Source: Flavobacterium salmonis (GTDB taxonomy: Bacteria; Bacteroidota; Bacteroidia; Flavobacteriales; Flavobacteriaceae). Taken from it: a stretch of DNA of 64,000 nt. The DNA is taken from NCBI RefSeq assembly GCF_903819435.1, contig NZ_CAIJDP010000078.1, positions 126,221 through 190,220 of the forward strand, given 5' to 3'. The position numbers were made by a program, and so were the translations under genes. Of this stretch, positions 18,220 to 26,563 are shown piece after piece (position 1 is the first letter of the stretch; each line of letters begins with the position of its first letter). Below the pieces are notes generated by a model that was not told the origin of the DNA, searched no databases, and saw only the letters and a list, made by a program, of their open reading frames with translations.

Positions 18220-18331
18220 TGTAAACTGCGCCATATCTTTTATTATCTTAATAAGTGCTTACTAATTCAAAATATTATATAAAACCAAGATACAGTGCAA
18301 AATCCCAACACACAACGTGGTGCGTAATATA

Positions 18332-19801
18332 TTATCCTATTTTTTTCATTGCAGTCATAGATTCTCTCAACCAAGCTCCCACTTCTTCGATAGGATGTTG
18401 ACGAATTTCTTTGTTTACTGCGATCAGAACAGCATTATCTACTCCATTTGAAGTTGAAAATGGTTTACCAATAATATTAGTTTCTACTTTTTTCATGAAT
18501 TCAGTCAATAAAGGCTTACATGCATGATCAAATAAATAGCAACCATATTCTGCAGTATCAGAAATTACACGGTTCATTTCGAATAGTTTCTTTCTTGCGA
18601 TAGTATTAGCAATCAAAGGTAATTCGTGTAATGACTCATAATAAGCAGATTCTTCGATAATACCAGCTTCTGTCATAGTTTCGAAAGCTAATTCTACACC
18701 TGCTTTAACCATTGCAATCATTAATACTCCATTATCGAAATATTCCTGCTCTGAAATTGGAGCTTCTTGTGGAGCTGTTTTTTCGAAATTAGTTTCACCG
18801 GTTGCAGCTCTCCATTTCAATAAGTTAACATCATCATTTGCCCAGTCAATCATCATAGTTCTTGAAAACTCTCCAGAAATAATATCATCCTGATGTTTTT
18901 GGAACAACGGACGCATAATATCTTTTAATTCATCTGCAAGCTCATAAGCTTCAATTTTAGCAGGATTAGAAAGACGATCCATCATATTTGTGATACCTCC
19001 GTGTTTCAATGCTTCAGTGATAGTTTCCCATCCGTATTGAATTAGTTTAGAAGCATATGTAGCGTCGATTCCTTTTTCAACCATCTTATCAAAACATAAA
19101 ATAGAACCTGTTTGCAATAATCCACAAAGGATAGTTTGCTCACCCATTAAATCTGATTTTACTTCAGCCACGAATGATGATTTTAGAACTCCTGCTCTGT
19201 GTCCTCCGGTAGCAACAGCATAAGCTTTAGCCTGATCTAAACCTAAACCGTTTGGATCGTTTTCAGGGTGAACAGCGATAAGTGTTGGTACACCAAAACC
19301 TCTTTTATATTCTTCACGCACTTCAGAACCCGGGCACTTAGGAGCACACATAATTACTGTGATATCTTTACGAATCTGCATTCCTTCTTCTACGATATTA
19401 AAACCATGAGAATAAGCCAAAGTCGAACCGTTTTTCATTAATGGCATAATGGCAGTAACTACAGCGGTATGTTGCTTATCCGGAGTTAAGTTACAAACCA
19501 AATCAGCAGTTGGAATTAATTCTTCATAAGTACCTACTTTAAAACCATTTTCAGTAGCATTTTTAAAAGAAGCTCTTTTTTCAGCAATTGCATCTGCACG
19601 CAAAGCATAAGAAATATCCAGACCTGAATCTCTCATATTTAAACCCTGGTTCAAACCTTGCGCTCCGCAACCTACGATTACGACTTTTTTTCCTGCTAAT
19701 GCATCTATCCCGTTTGCAAATTCAGATTGATCCATAAATTCGCAAACCCCTAATTGTTCTAATTGTAATCTAAGTGGTAATGTGTTGAAATAATTGGCCA
19801 T
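18332..19801 (-). CDS. ilvC: Ketol-acid reductoisomerase, class II
   Basis: This 489-residue enzyme converts acetolactate and acetohydroxybutyrate to the dihydroxy acids of valine and isoleucine synthesis, using NADPH and Mg2+. The long length marks the class II (E. coli-like, duplicated C-terminal domain) form. The Rossmann motif VGCGAQGLNQG is at about 43-53, with YSHGFNIVEEG and CAPKCPGSEVREEY. The metal-binding segments SDLMGEQTILCG and SAYYESLHELPLIANTIARK are intact. It is last in ilvD-B-N-C, 47 bases after ilvN. ilvA is not adjacent. Confidence 0.97.
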   Translation of the reverse strand: MANYFNTLPLRLQLEQLGVCEFMDQSEFANGIDALAGKKVVIVGCGAQGLNQGLNMRDSGLDISYALRADAIAEKRASFKNATENGFKVGTYEELIPTADLVCNLTPDKQHTAVVTAIMPLMKNGSTLAYSHGFNIVEEGMQIRKDITVIMCAPKCPGSEVREEYKRGFGVPTLIAVHPENDPNGLGLDQAKAYAVATGGHRAGVLKSSFVAEVKSDLMGEQTILCGLLQTGSILCFDKMVEKGIDATYASKLIQYGWETITEALKHGGITNMMDRLSNPAKIEAYELADELKDIMRPLFQKHQDDIISGEFSRTMMIDWANDDVNLLKWRAATGETNFEKTAPQEAPISEQEYFDNGVLMIAMVKAGVELAFETMTEAGIIEESAYYESLHELPLIANTIARKKLFEMNRVISDTAEYGCYLFDHACKPLLTEFMKKVETNIIGKPFSTSNGVDNAVLIAVNKEIRQHPIEEVGAWLRESMTAMKKIG

Positions 19802-19848
19802 TTTTTTAATATTTAATAAGTATGATGTTTAATTTGAAAATTGATAAA

Positions 19849-20373
19849 CTATTTTAATTCTTCTAATAATAATGATGAAATCTCCATCTTTTCTTTTGAT
19901 ACAGAAATTCTTCCTGAACGCACGAATTGCATAATTCCGTAAGGTTTAAACTTCGCATATAATTCTTCTATTTCTGAGCGTCTTCCTGATTTTGAAATCA
20001 CAAAGAAATCACGTGAAACAGTTACAATCGTTGACTGACTGTCTTTGATTATATTCTGAATTTGTTTTTCATCAAACAGCAAGCTTGAAGCTATTTTAAA
20101 TAATGCATTTTCCAGATAAATTGTCTCTTCATCTGTATGATAAAATGCTTTTATAACTTCAATTTGTTTTTCGATTTGTCCAACAATATTCTTAACCCAT
20201 TTCTCTGTTGTTTCAACTACAATAATAAATCTTGAAACATTTTCTATTTCTGATTCGGAAACGTTTAAACTTAATATATTAATGTGCCGTTTTAAGAATA
20301 TTCCTGATATTCTATTTAATAAGCCTACGTTATTTTCTGAGTATACCGATATGGTAAATGTTTTTTCTTCCAT
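19849..20373 (-). CDS. ilvN: Acetolactate synthase small (regulatory) subunit
   Basis: This 174-residue regulatory partner of IlvB carries an N-terminal ACT domain (about 4-75) starting FTISVYSENNVGLLNRISGIFLKRHINILSLNV, the valine feedback module, and a C-terminal ALS_ss_C domain (KSGRRSEIEELYAKFKPYGIMQFVRSGRISV). I name it ilvN by position; ilvH would be an equally fair symbol. It lies 5 bases after ilvB, so translation is probably coupled. Confidence 0.95.
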   Translation of the reverse strand: MEEKTFTISVYSENNVGLLNRISGIFLKRHINILSLNVSESEIENVSRFIIVVETTEKWVKNIVGQIEKQIEVIKAFYHTDEETIYLENALFKIASSLLFDEKQIQNIIKDSQSTIVTVSRDFFVISKSGRRSEIEELYAKFKPYGIMQFVRSGRISVSKEKMEISSLLLEELK

Positions 20374-20378
20374 AATTT

Positions 20379-22067
20379 TTAACTTAATCTCATATCAGAA
20401 ACCGAAGCTCCTGTTGGAATCATTGGAAATACGTTATTTTCTTTTTCTACCATAACTTCTAAGAAATAAGAATCTTTTGAAGCCAGCATCTCAGCGACTG
20501 CAGCATCTAAATCCTCTCTTTTCGTTACCTTTCTTGATTTGATATAATACCCTTCTGCAATAGCACAAAAATTTGGATTTACCATAACCGTAGAAGCGTA
20601 TCTGTAATCAAAAAACAATTCCTGCCATTGGCGAACCATTCCTAGAAATTCATTGTTTAGTACTACAATTTTCACAGGAACCTTCGTTTGATGAATGGTA
20701 CCTAATTCTTGTATATTCATTTGAAAACCTCCGTCTCCAATTATAGCTACAACCTCCCTGTCTGGTCTTCCCATTTTGGCACCAATAGCTGCAGGTAAAG
20801 CAAACCCCATAGTTCCCAAACCTCCTGAAGTAACATTACTTTTTGTGGAATTGAATTTAGCATAACGACAGGCAAACATTTGATGCTGTCCTACATCCGA
20901 TACCATTATTGCGTCACCTTTAGAGTGTTTATTAATCATTTCAATCGTTTCTCCCATCGAAATTCCTTTTCCATTCGTTGGTGTCAACTCTTCATCTATA
21001 ACTGCTTCTAATTCAATTTTATATTTTTCTTTGAATTTATTATGCCATGAATCATGCGATTTTTTGTCAATTAATGGAATCAAAGCTGTTAATGCTTCTT
21101 TTAAATCAGCCAAAACAGCTACTTCTGTTTTTACATTTTTATCGATTTCAGCAGGATCAATTTCGAAGTGGATTACTTTGGCTTGTTTAGCATAAGTCGC
21201 TAAATTTCCTGTAACACGGTCATCAAAACGCATTCCCAATGCAATTAAAACATCACATTCATTGGTTAAAAGATTAGGCCCATAATTACCATGCATTCCT
21301 ACCATACCTACATTTAAAGGATGATCTGTTGGCAAAGCTGAAAGTCCCAGAATTGTCCAGGCCGCAGGAATTCCTGATTTTTCAACTAATCTTTTCAATT
21401 GCTCTTCTGCCTGACTTAATATAACACCCTGACCAAAAATAATGTATGGTTTTTTGGCATTATTAATTATATCCGCTGCTGCTTCAACCTTTTTAATATT
21501 CAATACTGGTTTTGGATGATAACTTCTGATTCCAGTACATTTTTCATAACTAAAATCAAACTCATCGAATTGAGCATTTTTAGTAATATCAATCAAAACT
21601 GGCCCGGGACGCCCTGATCTTGCAATATAAAATGCTTTTGCAATAATTTCCGGAATTTCGTGAGCTTCTGTAATTTGGTAATTCCATTTGGTTACCGGAG
21701 TTGAGATTCCAATAATATCTGTTTCCTGAAAAGCATCAGAACCCAATAAATGTTTTCCAACCTGACCTGTAATACACACTAATGGCGTAGAATCGATTTG
21801 AGCATCTGCAATTCCTGTAACTAAATTTGTAGCTCCAGGTCCTGAGGTTGCAATTGCTACACCTACTTTACCGGTGGCTCTTGCAAAACCTTGTGCTGCA
21901 TGTGCTGCACCTTGTTCGTGACGTACCAAAACATGGTGCAATTGATCCTGAAATTTATATAATTCATCGTAAACCGGCATAATGGCACCACCTGGGTAAC
22001 CATAAACTAAGTCTACTCCTTCTGCTAATAAACATCTAATAACGGCTTCTGCCCCTGATATTTTCAT
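20379..22067 (-). CDS. ilvB: Acetolactate synthase large (catalytic) subunit
   Basis: This 562-residue thiamine diphosphate enzyme joins two pyruvates, or pyruvate and 2-oxobutyrate. The N-terminal PYR domain begins KISGAEAVIRCLLAEGVDLVYGYPGGAIMP and contains RHEQGAAHAAQGFARATGKVG with the catalytic Glu. A central FAD/DHS-like domain follows. The PP domain carries the TPP-Mg motif GDGGFQMNIQELGTI (about 443) and VVLNNEFLGMVRQWQELFF. It sits between ilvD and ilvN. Confidence 0.97.
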   Translation of the reverse strand: MKISGAEAVIRCLLAEGVDLVYGYPGGAIMPVYDELYKFQDQLHHVLVRHEQGAAHAAQGFARATGKVGVAIATSGPGATNLVTGIADAQIDSTPLVCITGQVGKHLLGSDAFQETDIIGISTPVTKWNYQITEAHEIPEIIAKAFYIARSGRPGPVLIDITKNAQFDEFDFSYEKCTGIRSYHPKPVLNIKKVEAAADIINNAKKPYIIFGQGVILSQAEEQLKRLVEKSGIPAAWTILGLSALPTDHPLNVGMVGMHGNYGPNLLTNECDVLIALGMRFDDRVTGNLATYAKQAKVIHFEIDPAEIDKNVKTEVAVLADLKEALTALIPLIDKKSHDSWHNKFKEKYKIELEAVIDEELTPTNGKGISMGETIEMINKHSKGDAIMVSDVGQHQMFACRYAKFNSTKSNVTSGGLGTMGFALPAAIGAKMGRPDREVVAIIGDGGFQMNIQELGTIHQTKVPVKIVVLNNEFLGMVRQWQELFFDYRYASTVMVNPNFCAIAEGYYIKSRKVTKREDLDAAVAEMLASKDSYFLEVMVEKENNVFPMIPTGASVSDMRLS

Positions 22068-22128
22068 TTTATTTTATTTTTTTCACCTCTCAATCCTTAT
22101 TTCAGATTTAGACGTAGTTTTTATTAAA

Positions 22129-23802
22129 TTATTTGTCGGTAACACATCCTTCAGAGGCACTGGAGACCGAACGCATATATTTAAGTAAAACTCCTTGTTT
22201 AATTCCATTTTCAGGTCTCTTCCAATTAGCTTTTCGTTTTGCCAATTCTTCATCAGAAACTTTCATATTAATGGTATTATTTATTGCATCAATTGTAATA
22301 ACATCATCATTTTCGATTAATGCAATTCCACCACCTTCATAAGCTTCCGGGGTAACGTGACCTACTACAAAACCGTGCGAACCTCCGGAGAAACGTCCGT
22401 CAGTAATCAAAGCAACAGTGCTTCCTAAACCAGCTCCCATAATAGCAGAGGTTGGTTTAAGCATTTCAGACATACCAGGACCTCCTTTTGGACCACAATA
22501 ACGAATAATTACCACGTTTCCAGGTTTAACTTCACCAGCCTGTATTCCTCTGATTACATCTTTTTCACCTTCAAAAACAACTGCTGTACCTTCAAAAAAC
22601 TCACCTTCTTTGCCGCTAATTTTAGCTACACAACCTTCTGTTGCTATGTTTCCGTATAAAATCTGAATATTCCCTGTTGATTTTAATGCTTTTGCTATTT
22701 CAAAAACTACTTGTTGACCATCATGTAAGTCAGGAACAGAAGCTAAATTCTCTGCTATTGTTTTCCCTGTTACAGTTAAACAATCACCATGTAAGAAACC
22801 TTCCTTTAATAAATATTTCATTACTCCCGGAACACCACCAACATTGTGTAAATCTTCCATTAAGTATTTACCACTTGGTTTCAAGTCAGCCAACAACGGT
22901 GTTTTATCACTTATATCCTGAAAATCTTTTAAAGTCAATTCGATACCTACAGAATGAGCCATTGCAATTAAGTGCATAACTGCATTTGTAGAACCACCTA
23001 AAACAGCTACCATTGTAATTGCATTTTCAAATGCTTTACGAGTCATGATATCTCTTGGTTTGATATCTTTTTCTAATAATATTCTGATAGCTTTACCTGC
23101 ATCAACACATTCTTGTTTCTTTTCAGGACTTAAAGCAGGATTAGAAGAACTATAAGGTAAACTCATTCCTAACGCTTCAATTGCAGATGACATTGTATTT
23201 GCTGTGTACATTCCACCACAAGCACCTGCGCCCGGACAAGCATTTTGAATTACACCTTTGAAATCTTCGGGAGTAATTTTGTTACTTATTTTTTTTCCTA
23301 AAGCTTCAAAAGCAGAAACAATATTTAAATCCTCACCTTTCCATTTTCCCGGATGGATTGATCCTCCGTAAACCATAATAGAAGGGCGATTTACTCTACC
23401 CATAGCCATTAAAGCTCCCGGCATATTTTTATCACAACCCGGAACAGCAATCATACCATCGTACCATTGTGCACCCATTACAGTTTCAATAGAATCAGCA
23501 ATAACATCGCGAGAAACTAAAGAAAAACGCATCCCGTCATTACCATTAGAAATACCATCACTAACACCAATAGTATTAAAAATCAAACCGACCAAATCAG
23601 CATCCCAGACCCCTTTCTTAATATCTTTAGCCAGGTCATTTAAGTGCATGTTACACGGGTTTCCGTCGTAGCCCATACTCACAATTCCTACCTGCGCTTT
23701 TTTAAGATCCTCTTCTGTCAAACCAATTCCGTAGAACATTGCTTGTGAAGCTGGTTGAGTTTCATCTTGCGTGATTGTTTTGCTGTACTTGTTTAATTCC
23801 AT
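22129..23802 (-). CDS. ilvD: Dihydroxy-acid dehydratase
   Basis: This 557-residue iron-sulfur dehydratase forms the 2-oxo acids of the Ile/Val pathway. Cluster cysteines appear in GNPCNMHLN, PGCDKNMPGALMAM and ACPGAGACGGMYTANTM; the C-terminal domain has GPKGGPGMSEM and DGRFSGGSHGFVVGHV. The frame is open 26 codons upstream, but that part runs through the attenuator hairpin, so I take the ATG at 23802 (MELNKYSKTITQD). It is first in the ilv operon and is preceded by the leader peptide and attenuator. Confidence 0.97.
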   Translation of the reverse strand: MELNKYSKTITQDETQPASQAMFYGIGLTEEDLKKAQVGIVSMGYDGNPCNMHLNDLAKDIKKGVWDADLVGLIFNTIGVSDGISNGNDGMRFSLVSRDVIADSIETVMGAQWYDGMIAVPGCDKNMPGALMAMGRVNRPSIMVYGGSIHPGKWKGEDLNIVSAFEALGKKISNKITPEDFKGVIQNACPGAGACGGMYTANTMSSAIEALGMSLPYSSSNPALSPEKKQECVDAGKAIRILLEKDIKPRDIMTRKAFENAITMVAVLGGSTNAVMHLIAMAHSVGIELTLKDFQDISDKTPLLADLKPSGKYLMEDLHNVGGVPGVMKYLLKEGFLHGDCLTVTGKTIAENLASVPDLHDGQQVVFEIAKALKSTGNIQILYGNIATEGCVAKISGKEGEFFEGTAVVFEGEKDVIRGIQAGEVKPGNVVIIRYCGPKGGPGMSEMLKPTSAIMGAGLGSTVALITDGRFSGGSHGFVVGHVTPEAYEGGGIALIENDDVITIDAINNTINMKVSDEELAKRKANWKRPENGIKQGVLLKYMRSVSSASEGCVTDK

Positions 23803-23831
23803 TGTATTATTTGTATTTCTAATTTTATTCC

Positions 23832-23861
23832 TAAAAAAAACCTCCCAACTAAGTGGGAGGT
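23832..23861 (-). terminator. Attenuator terminator in the ilvD leader
   Basis: On the minus strand the stem AACCTCCCA/TGGGAGGTT (with a CTTAGT loop) is followed by TTTTTTTT. It is a strong intrinsic terminator about 30 bases before the ilvD ATG and 25 bases after the leader-peptide stop. Confidence 0.85.
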
Positions 23862-23899
23862 TATAATATATATTTTTCAATTATATTTATACCATTCCC
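23838..23899 (-). promoter_or_regulatory. Candidate antiterminator pairing of the ilv attenuator
   Basis: GGGAATGGT (23891-23899, inside the last leader codons) can pair with ACCTCCC, the 5' arm of the terminator, giving GGGA/TCCC plus GGT/ACC with a two-base bulge. The two structures are mutually exclusive. This is worked out by hand; no energies were calculated. Confidence 0.5.
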
Positions 23900-23964
23900 G
23901 ATGCAGATGTGCTATACACATTGACAACAATGACAGAAGTAATAATAATTGAGATTTGCATCAT
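23887..23964 (-). CDS. ilv operon leader (attenuation) peptide
   Basis: This is a 25-codon reading frame with tandem ATG codons, starting MMQISIIITSVIVVNV and ending in SASGMV, then TAA. Five Ile and five Val codons make up 40 per cent of it, with runs III and VV. There is no Leu codon, which fits a sensor for the two end products of ilvDBNC. A -7 box lies 17 bases upstream and the attenuator 25 bases downstream. Ribosomes stalling at the Ile/Val codons would leave the antiterminator strand free; completing translation would cover it and let the terminator form. The composition and placement are seen in the sequence; the mechanism is inferred from enteric ilv leaders. Confidence 0.8.
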   Translation of the reverse strand: MMQISIIITSVIVVNVYSTSASGMV

Positions 23965-23981
23965 TTATTTTTTTGATGCCA

Positions 23982-23989
23982 CAAAAGTA
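23982..23989 (-). promoter_or_regulatory. -7 box (TACTTTTG) of the ilv operon
   Basis: An exact TAnnTTTG on the minus strand lies 17 bases before the leader-peptide ATG. It gives ilvDBNC its own start, separate from leuAB. Confidence 0.6.
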
Positions 23990-24072
23990 CAAAAACTAAT
24001 AGGACAAAAAAAAATAAAATCTCAACATTTCAAACACTTCTTGTTAATTATTGCAACATTTAACAAAAAATA

Positions 24073-25191
24073 TTAAACAATCGTAGATTGTCCGATATGA
24101 ACGTTATCATTATTAAAATAGAGCAAATCATCTTTACTGAAAATAAAGTTTGACACAAACTCCCCTACTTCATTAGTTCCAAATTTTGAATCTGCTTTTA
24201 AATCTATTGTAACTACCTTAAATTCAATTGCCTTTTCAACTGCTTTATAAATTACATTTGCTTCTTTAAACAGTCCAAAATGCTCTAACAACATTGCTGC
24301 CGACAAAATAGAAGCTATTGGATTGGCAATATTTTTCCCTTTTGCCTGAGGATACGAACCGTGAATTGGCTCAAAAAGCGCATTTTTTTCACCTAAAGAA
24401 GCCGAAGCTAACAAACCTATTGATCCTGTAATCACACTTGCTTCATCAGACAAAATATCTCCAAATAAATTTTCTGTCAAAATCACATCAAATTGTTTTG
24501 GATTTAAAATCAGTTGCATTACCGCATTATCCACAAACAAAAAGTCCAGTGTAACATCTTTATATTCTTCACCAACTTTCTGAACAACTTTTCTCCACAA
24601 CCTTGAGGTTTCCAAAACGTTTGCTTTATCCACCATTGTTAACTTTTTACGACGGTTTTGCGCTGCTTTAAAAGCAAGATGTACAATTCTGGCAATTTCT
24701 TCTTCCGAATATTCACATAAATCCGAAGCATGTGTTCCTTCTTCATTTAATGTTTTTGCTCCAAAATAAGCACCACCTGTTAATTCTCTGAAAATAGTAA
24801 AATCAGCTCCTTCTATAATTTCTCTTTTTAAAGGAGATGCGTCAATTAATGACTTATAAGGTTTAATTGGTCGGATGTTTGCAAACAACCCTAATTCTTT
24901 GTGTAGCTTTAACAACCCTTGCTCAGGACGAACTTTAGCATTTGGATTATTATCATATTTTGGATCACCAATAGCTCCAAACAAAACAGCATCAGTATTT
25001 AAACAGAGATTCAGTGTTTGTTCAGGAAGCGGTTTTCCTGTTTTATCAATAGCAATTGCTCCCATGAGAGCTTCTTCGAAAACAAATTCATGATTATACA
25101 CTTCGCCAATTGCATACAACGCTTTTTTGGCTTGTGCAATTACCTCCGGTCCTATTCCGTCTCCTGGTAAAACTGCTATTTTCAAATTCAT
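24073..25191 (-). CDS. leuB: 3-isopropylmalate dehydrogenase
   Basis: This 372-residue NAD-dependent oxidative decarboxylase of leucine synthesis opens with IAVLPGDGIGPEVIAQAKKAL. It carries FRELTGGAYFGAK and the substrate/metal-binding VDKANVLETSRLWRKV, then LFVDNAVMQLILNPKQFDVILTENLFGDILSDEAS. The NAD-binding stretch is EPIHGSYPQAKGKNIANP. It lies 42 bases after leuA. leuC and leuD, which usually sit in the same cluster, are absent from the window. No convincing U-tailed terminator follows. Confidence 0.97.
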   Translation of the reverse strand: MNLKIAVLPGDGIGPEVIAQAKKALYAIGEVYNHEFVFEEALMGAIAIDKTGKPLPEQTLNLCLNTDAVLFGAIGDPKYDNNPNAKVRPEQGLLKLHKELGLFANIRPIKPYKSLIDASPLKREIIEGADFTIFRELTGGAYFGAKTLNEEGTHASDLCEYSEEEIARIVHLAFKAAQNRRKKLTMVDKANVLETSRLWRKVVQKVGEEYKDVTLDFLFVDNAVMQLILNPKQFDVILTENLFGDILSDEASVITGSIGLLASASLGEKNALFEPIHGSYPQAKGKNIANPIASILSAAMLLEHFGLFKEANVIYKAVEKAIEFKVVTIDLKADSKFGTNEVGEFVSNFIFSKDDLLYFNNDNVHIGQSTIV

Positions 25192-25233
25192 AATGCCTCG
25201 TTCTTTATGTATTTAAAATCTGTTTTTTCTAAA

Positions 25234-26415
25234 TTAACTTCTAATTAAATCTCCCTGAATCTTGGAAGCTTCAATAATCTGATGAATATCTTCGTCTAAA
25301 ACTTCTTTTTTAATATCTGCAAATTTTAAGAATTCAACATATACGATATCCAATTGCACTTTCGTAAGTTCATAACCTACTTTTTTAGCTCGGTATGCTA
25401 AAGCAGCTCTTCCGCTTCTTGCAGTCAAAATAATGGAAGACTCATTAACACCTACATCCAAAGGATCCATAATTTCGTAAGTAGCTCTGTTTTTGATCAC
25501 ACCATCCTGATGAATTCCAGAACTGTGAGCAAAAGCATTTGCCCCCACAATTGCCTTATTTGGCTGTACTATCATTCCCATACTATCAGAAACCAAACGA
25601 CTCATTTCGTTCAATTCTCTTGTATTGATATTTGTATCTAAATTTAAGTAAGGATGTTGTTTAAAAATCATCACTACCTCTTCAAGTGCTGTATTTCCTG
25701 CTCTCTCGCCAATACCATTAATAGTACATTCTATTTGTCGTGCTCCATTTATAGCTCCTGAAATTGAATTTGCAGTAGCCATTCCTAAATCATTATGACA
25801 GTGACAGGAAAGAATTACATTTTCTATTCCTTTAACGTTTTCTTTTAAATATTTTATTTTTGCTCCGTATTCTTCAGGCAAACAATATCCTGTTGTATCC
25901 GGAATATTTAAAACGGTTGCACCTGATTTTATTACTTCTTCGCACACTTTAGCTAAAAAAGCATTATCAGTTCTACCAGCATCTTCTGCGTAGAATTCAA
26001 CATCTTCAACATATGATTTTGCGTGTGCTACAGCATACTTTGCTCTGGCAATAATATCTTCCGGAGTAGTATTTAATTTATGGAGGATATGAGATTGTGA
26101 AGTTCCGATTCCGGTATGGATTCTAGGTTTCTTAGCATGCTTTAAGGCAGCTGCAGCAACATCAATGTCATTTTTTACGGCTCTTGTTAATCCGCAGACG
26201 GTTGCATTTTCTACAATTTTACAAATCTCAGAGACCGATAAAAAATCGCCCGGACTTGACACAGGAAAACCTGCTTCAATGATATCAACTCCCATTTTGT
26301 CTAGTCTTTCTGCAATAACCAATTTTTGATTGGTATCTAACTTACATCCTGGAACCTGTTCACCATCACGCAAAGTGGTGTCAAAAATTTGAACTTTCTC
26401 TCTATTCATATTCAT
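25234..26415 (-). CDS. leuA: 2-isopropylmalate synthase, short form without regulatory domain
   Basis: This 393-residue enzyme condenses acetyl-CoA with 2-oxoisovalerate. HMGL-like TIM-barrel motifs are clear: FDTTLRDGEQVPG, the metal site HCHNDLGMATANSI and the GERAGNTALEEVVM signature. SSGIHQDGVIKNRATYEI belongs to the catalytic linker. The protein stops soon after that linker, so the roughly 120-residue LeuA_dimer domain that binds leucine in E. coli LeuA is missing. Homocitrate or citramalate synthase are alternatives, but the pairing with leuB favours LeuA. A second in-frame ATG at 26409 is possible. Confidence 0.9.
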   Translation of the reverse strand: MNMNREKVQIFDTTLRDGEQVPGCKLDTNQKLVIAERLDKMGVDIIEAGFPVSSPGDFLSVSEICKIVENATVCGLTRAVKNDIDVAAAALKHAKKPRIHTGIGTSQSHILHKLNTTPEDIIARAKYAVAHAKSYVEDVEFYAEDAGRTDNAFLAKVCEEVIKSGATVLNIPDTTGYCLPEEYGAKIKYLKENVKGIENVILSCHCHNDLGMATANSISGAINGARQIECTINGIGERAGNTALEEVVMIFKQHPYLNLDTNINTRELNEMSRLVSDSMGMIVQPNKAIVGANAFAHSSGIHQDGVIKNRATYEIMDPLDVGVNESSIILTARSGRAALAYRAKKVGYELTKVQLDIVYVEFLKFADIKKEVLDEDIHQIIEASKIQGDLIRS

Positions 26416-26443
26416 TTATTTAATGTAATTTCACATCTTGAAA

Positions 26444-26451
26444 CAAATATA
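26444..26451 (-). promoter_or_regulatory. -7 box (TATATTTG) for leuA
   Basis: An exact TAnnTTTG on the minus strand lies 28 bases before the leuA ATG. The palindrome at 26465-26497 covers the -33 side. Confidence 0.55.
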
Positions 26452-26464
26452 TATTGTACTTCTT

Positions 26465-26497
26465 CAGTATGAAATTCATTTTAATGAAATTATACTG
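26465..26497. promoter_or_regulatory. Imperfect 33-bp palindrome upstream of leuA
   Basis: Outer arms CAGTAT/ATACTG are perfect. Inner arms AATTCATT and AATGAAAT pair nearly perfectly around the centre. It is centred about 33 bases upstream of the leuA -7 box and 80 bases before the divergent gene, a position suited to an operator. Confidence 0.45.
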
Positions 26498-26563
26498 TTC
26501 ATAACGCAATTTATAATGAGTTAAACAATTAAAAATCAATAAGTTACATTATTATATTTTACA

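Larger units (their letters stand above)
17851..18331. other. 481-base intergenic region, acs to ilvC
   Basis: It holds no open frame I can support. It contains the acs leader (17851-18000), the presumed ilv operon terminator (18007-18045), a 10-bp hairpin (18186-18219) and an otherwise AT-rich ilvC 3' region. Confidence 0.6.

Noticed and set aside
24041..24066. TTGTTAA/TTAACAA inverted repeat after leuB as a terminator
   Set aside because: The stem is short and AT-only and no T-run follows on the minus strand.
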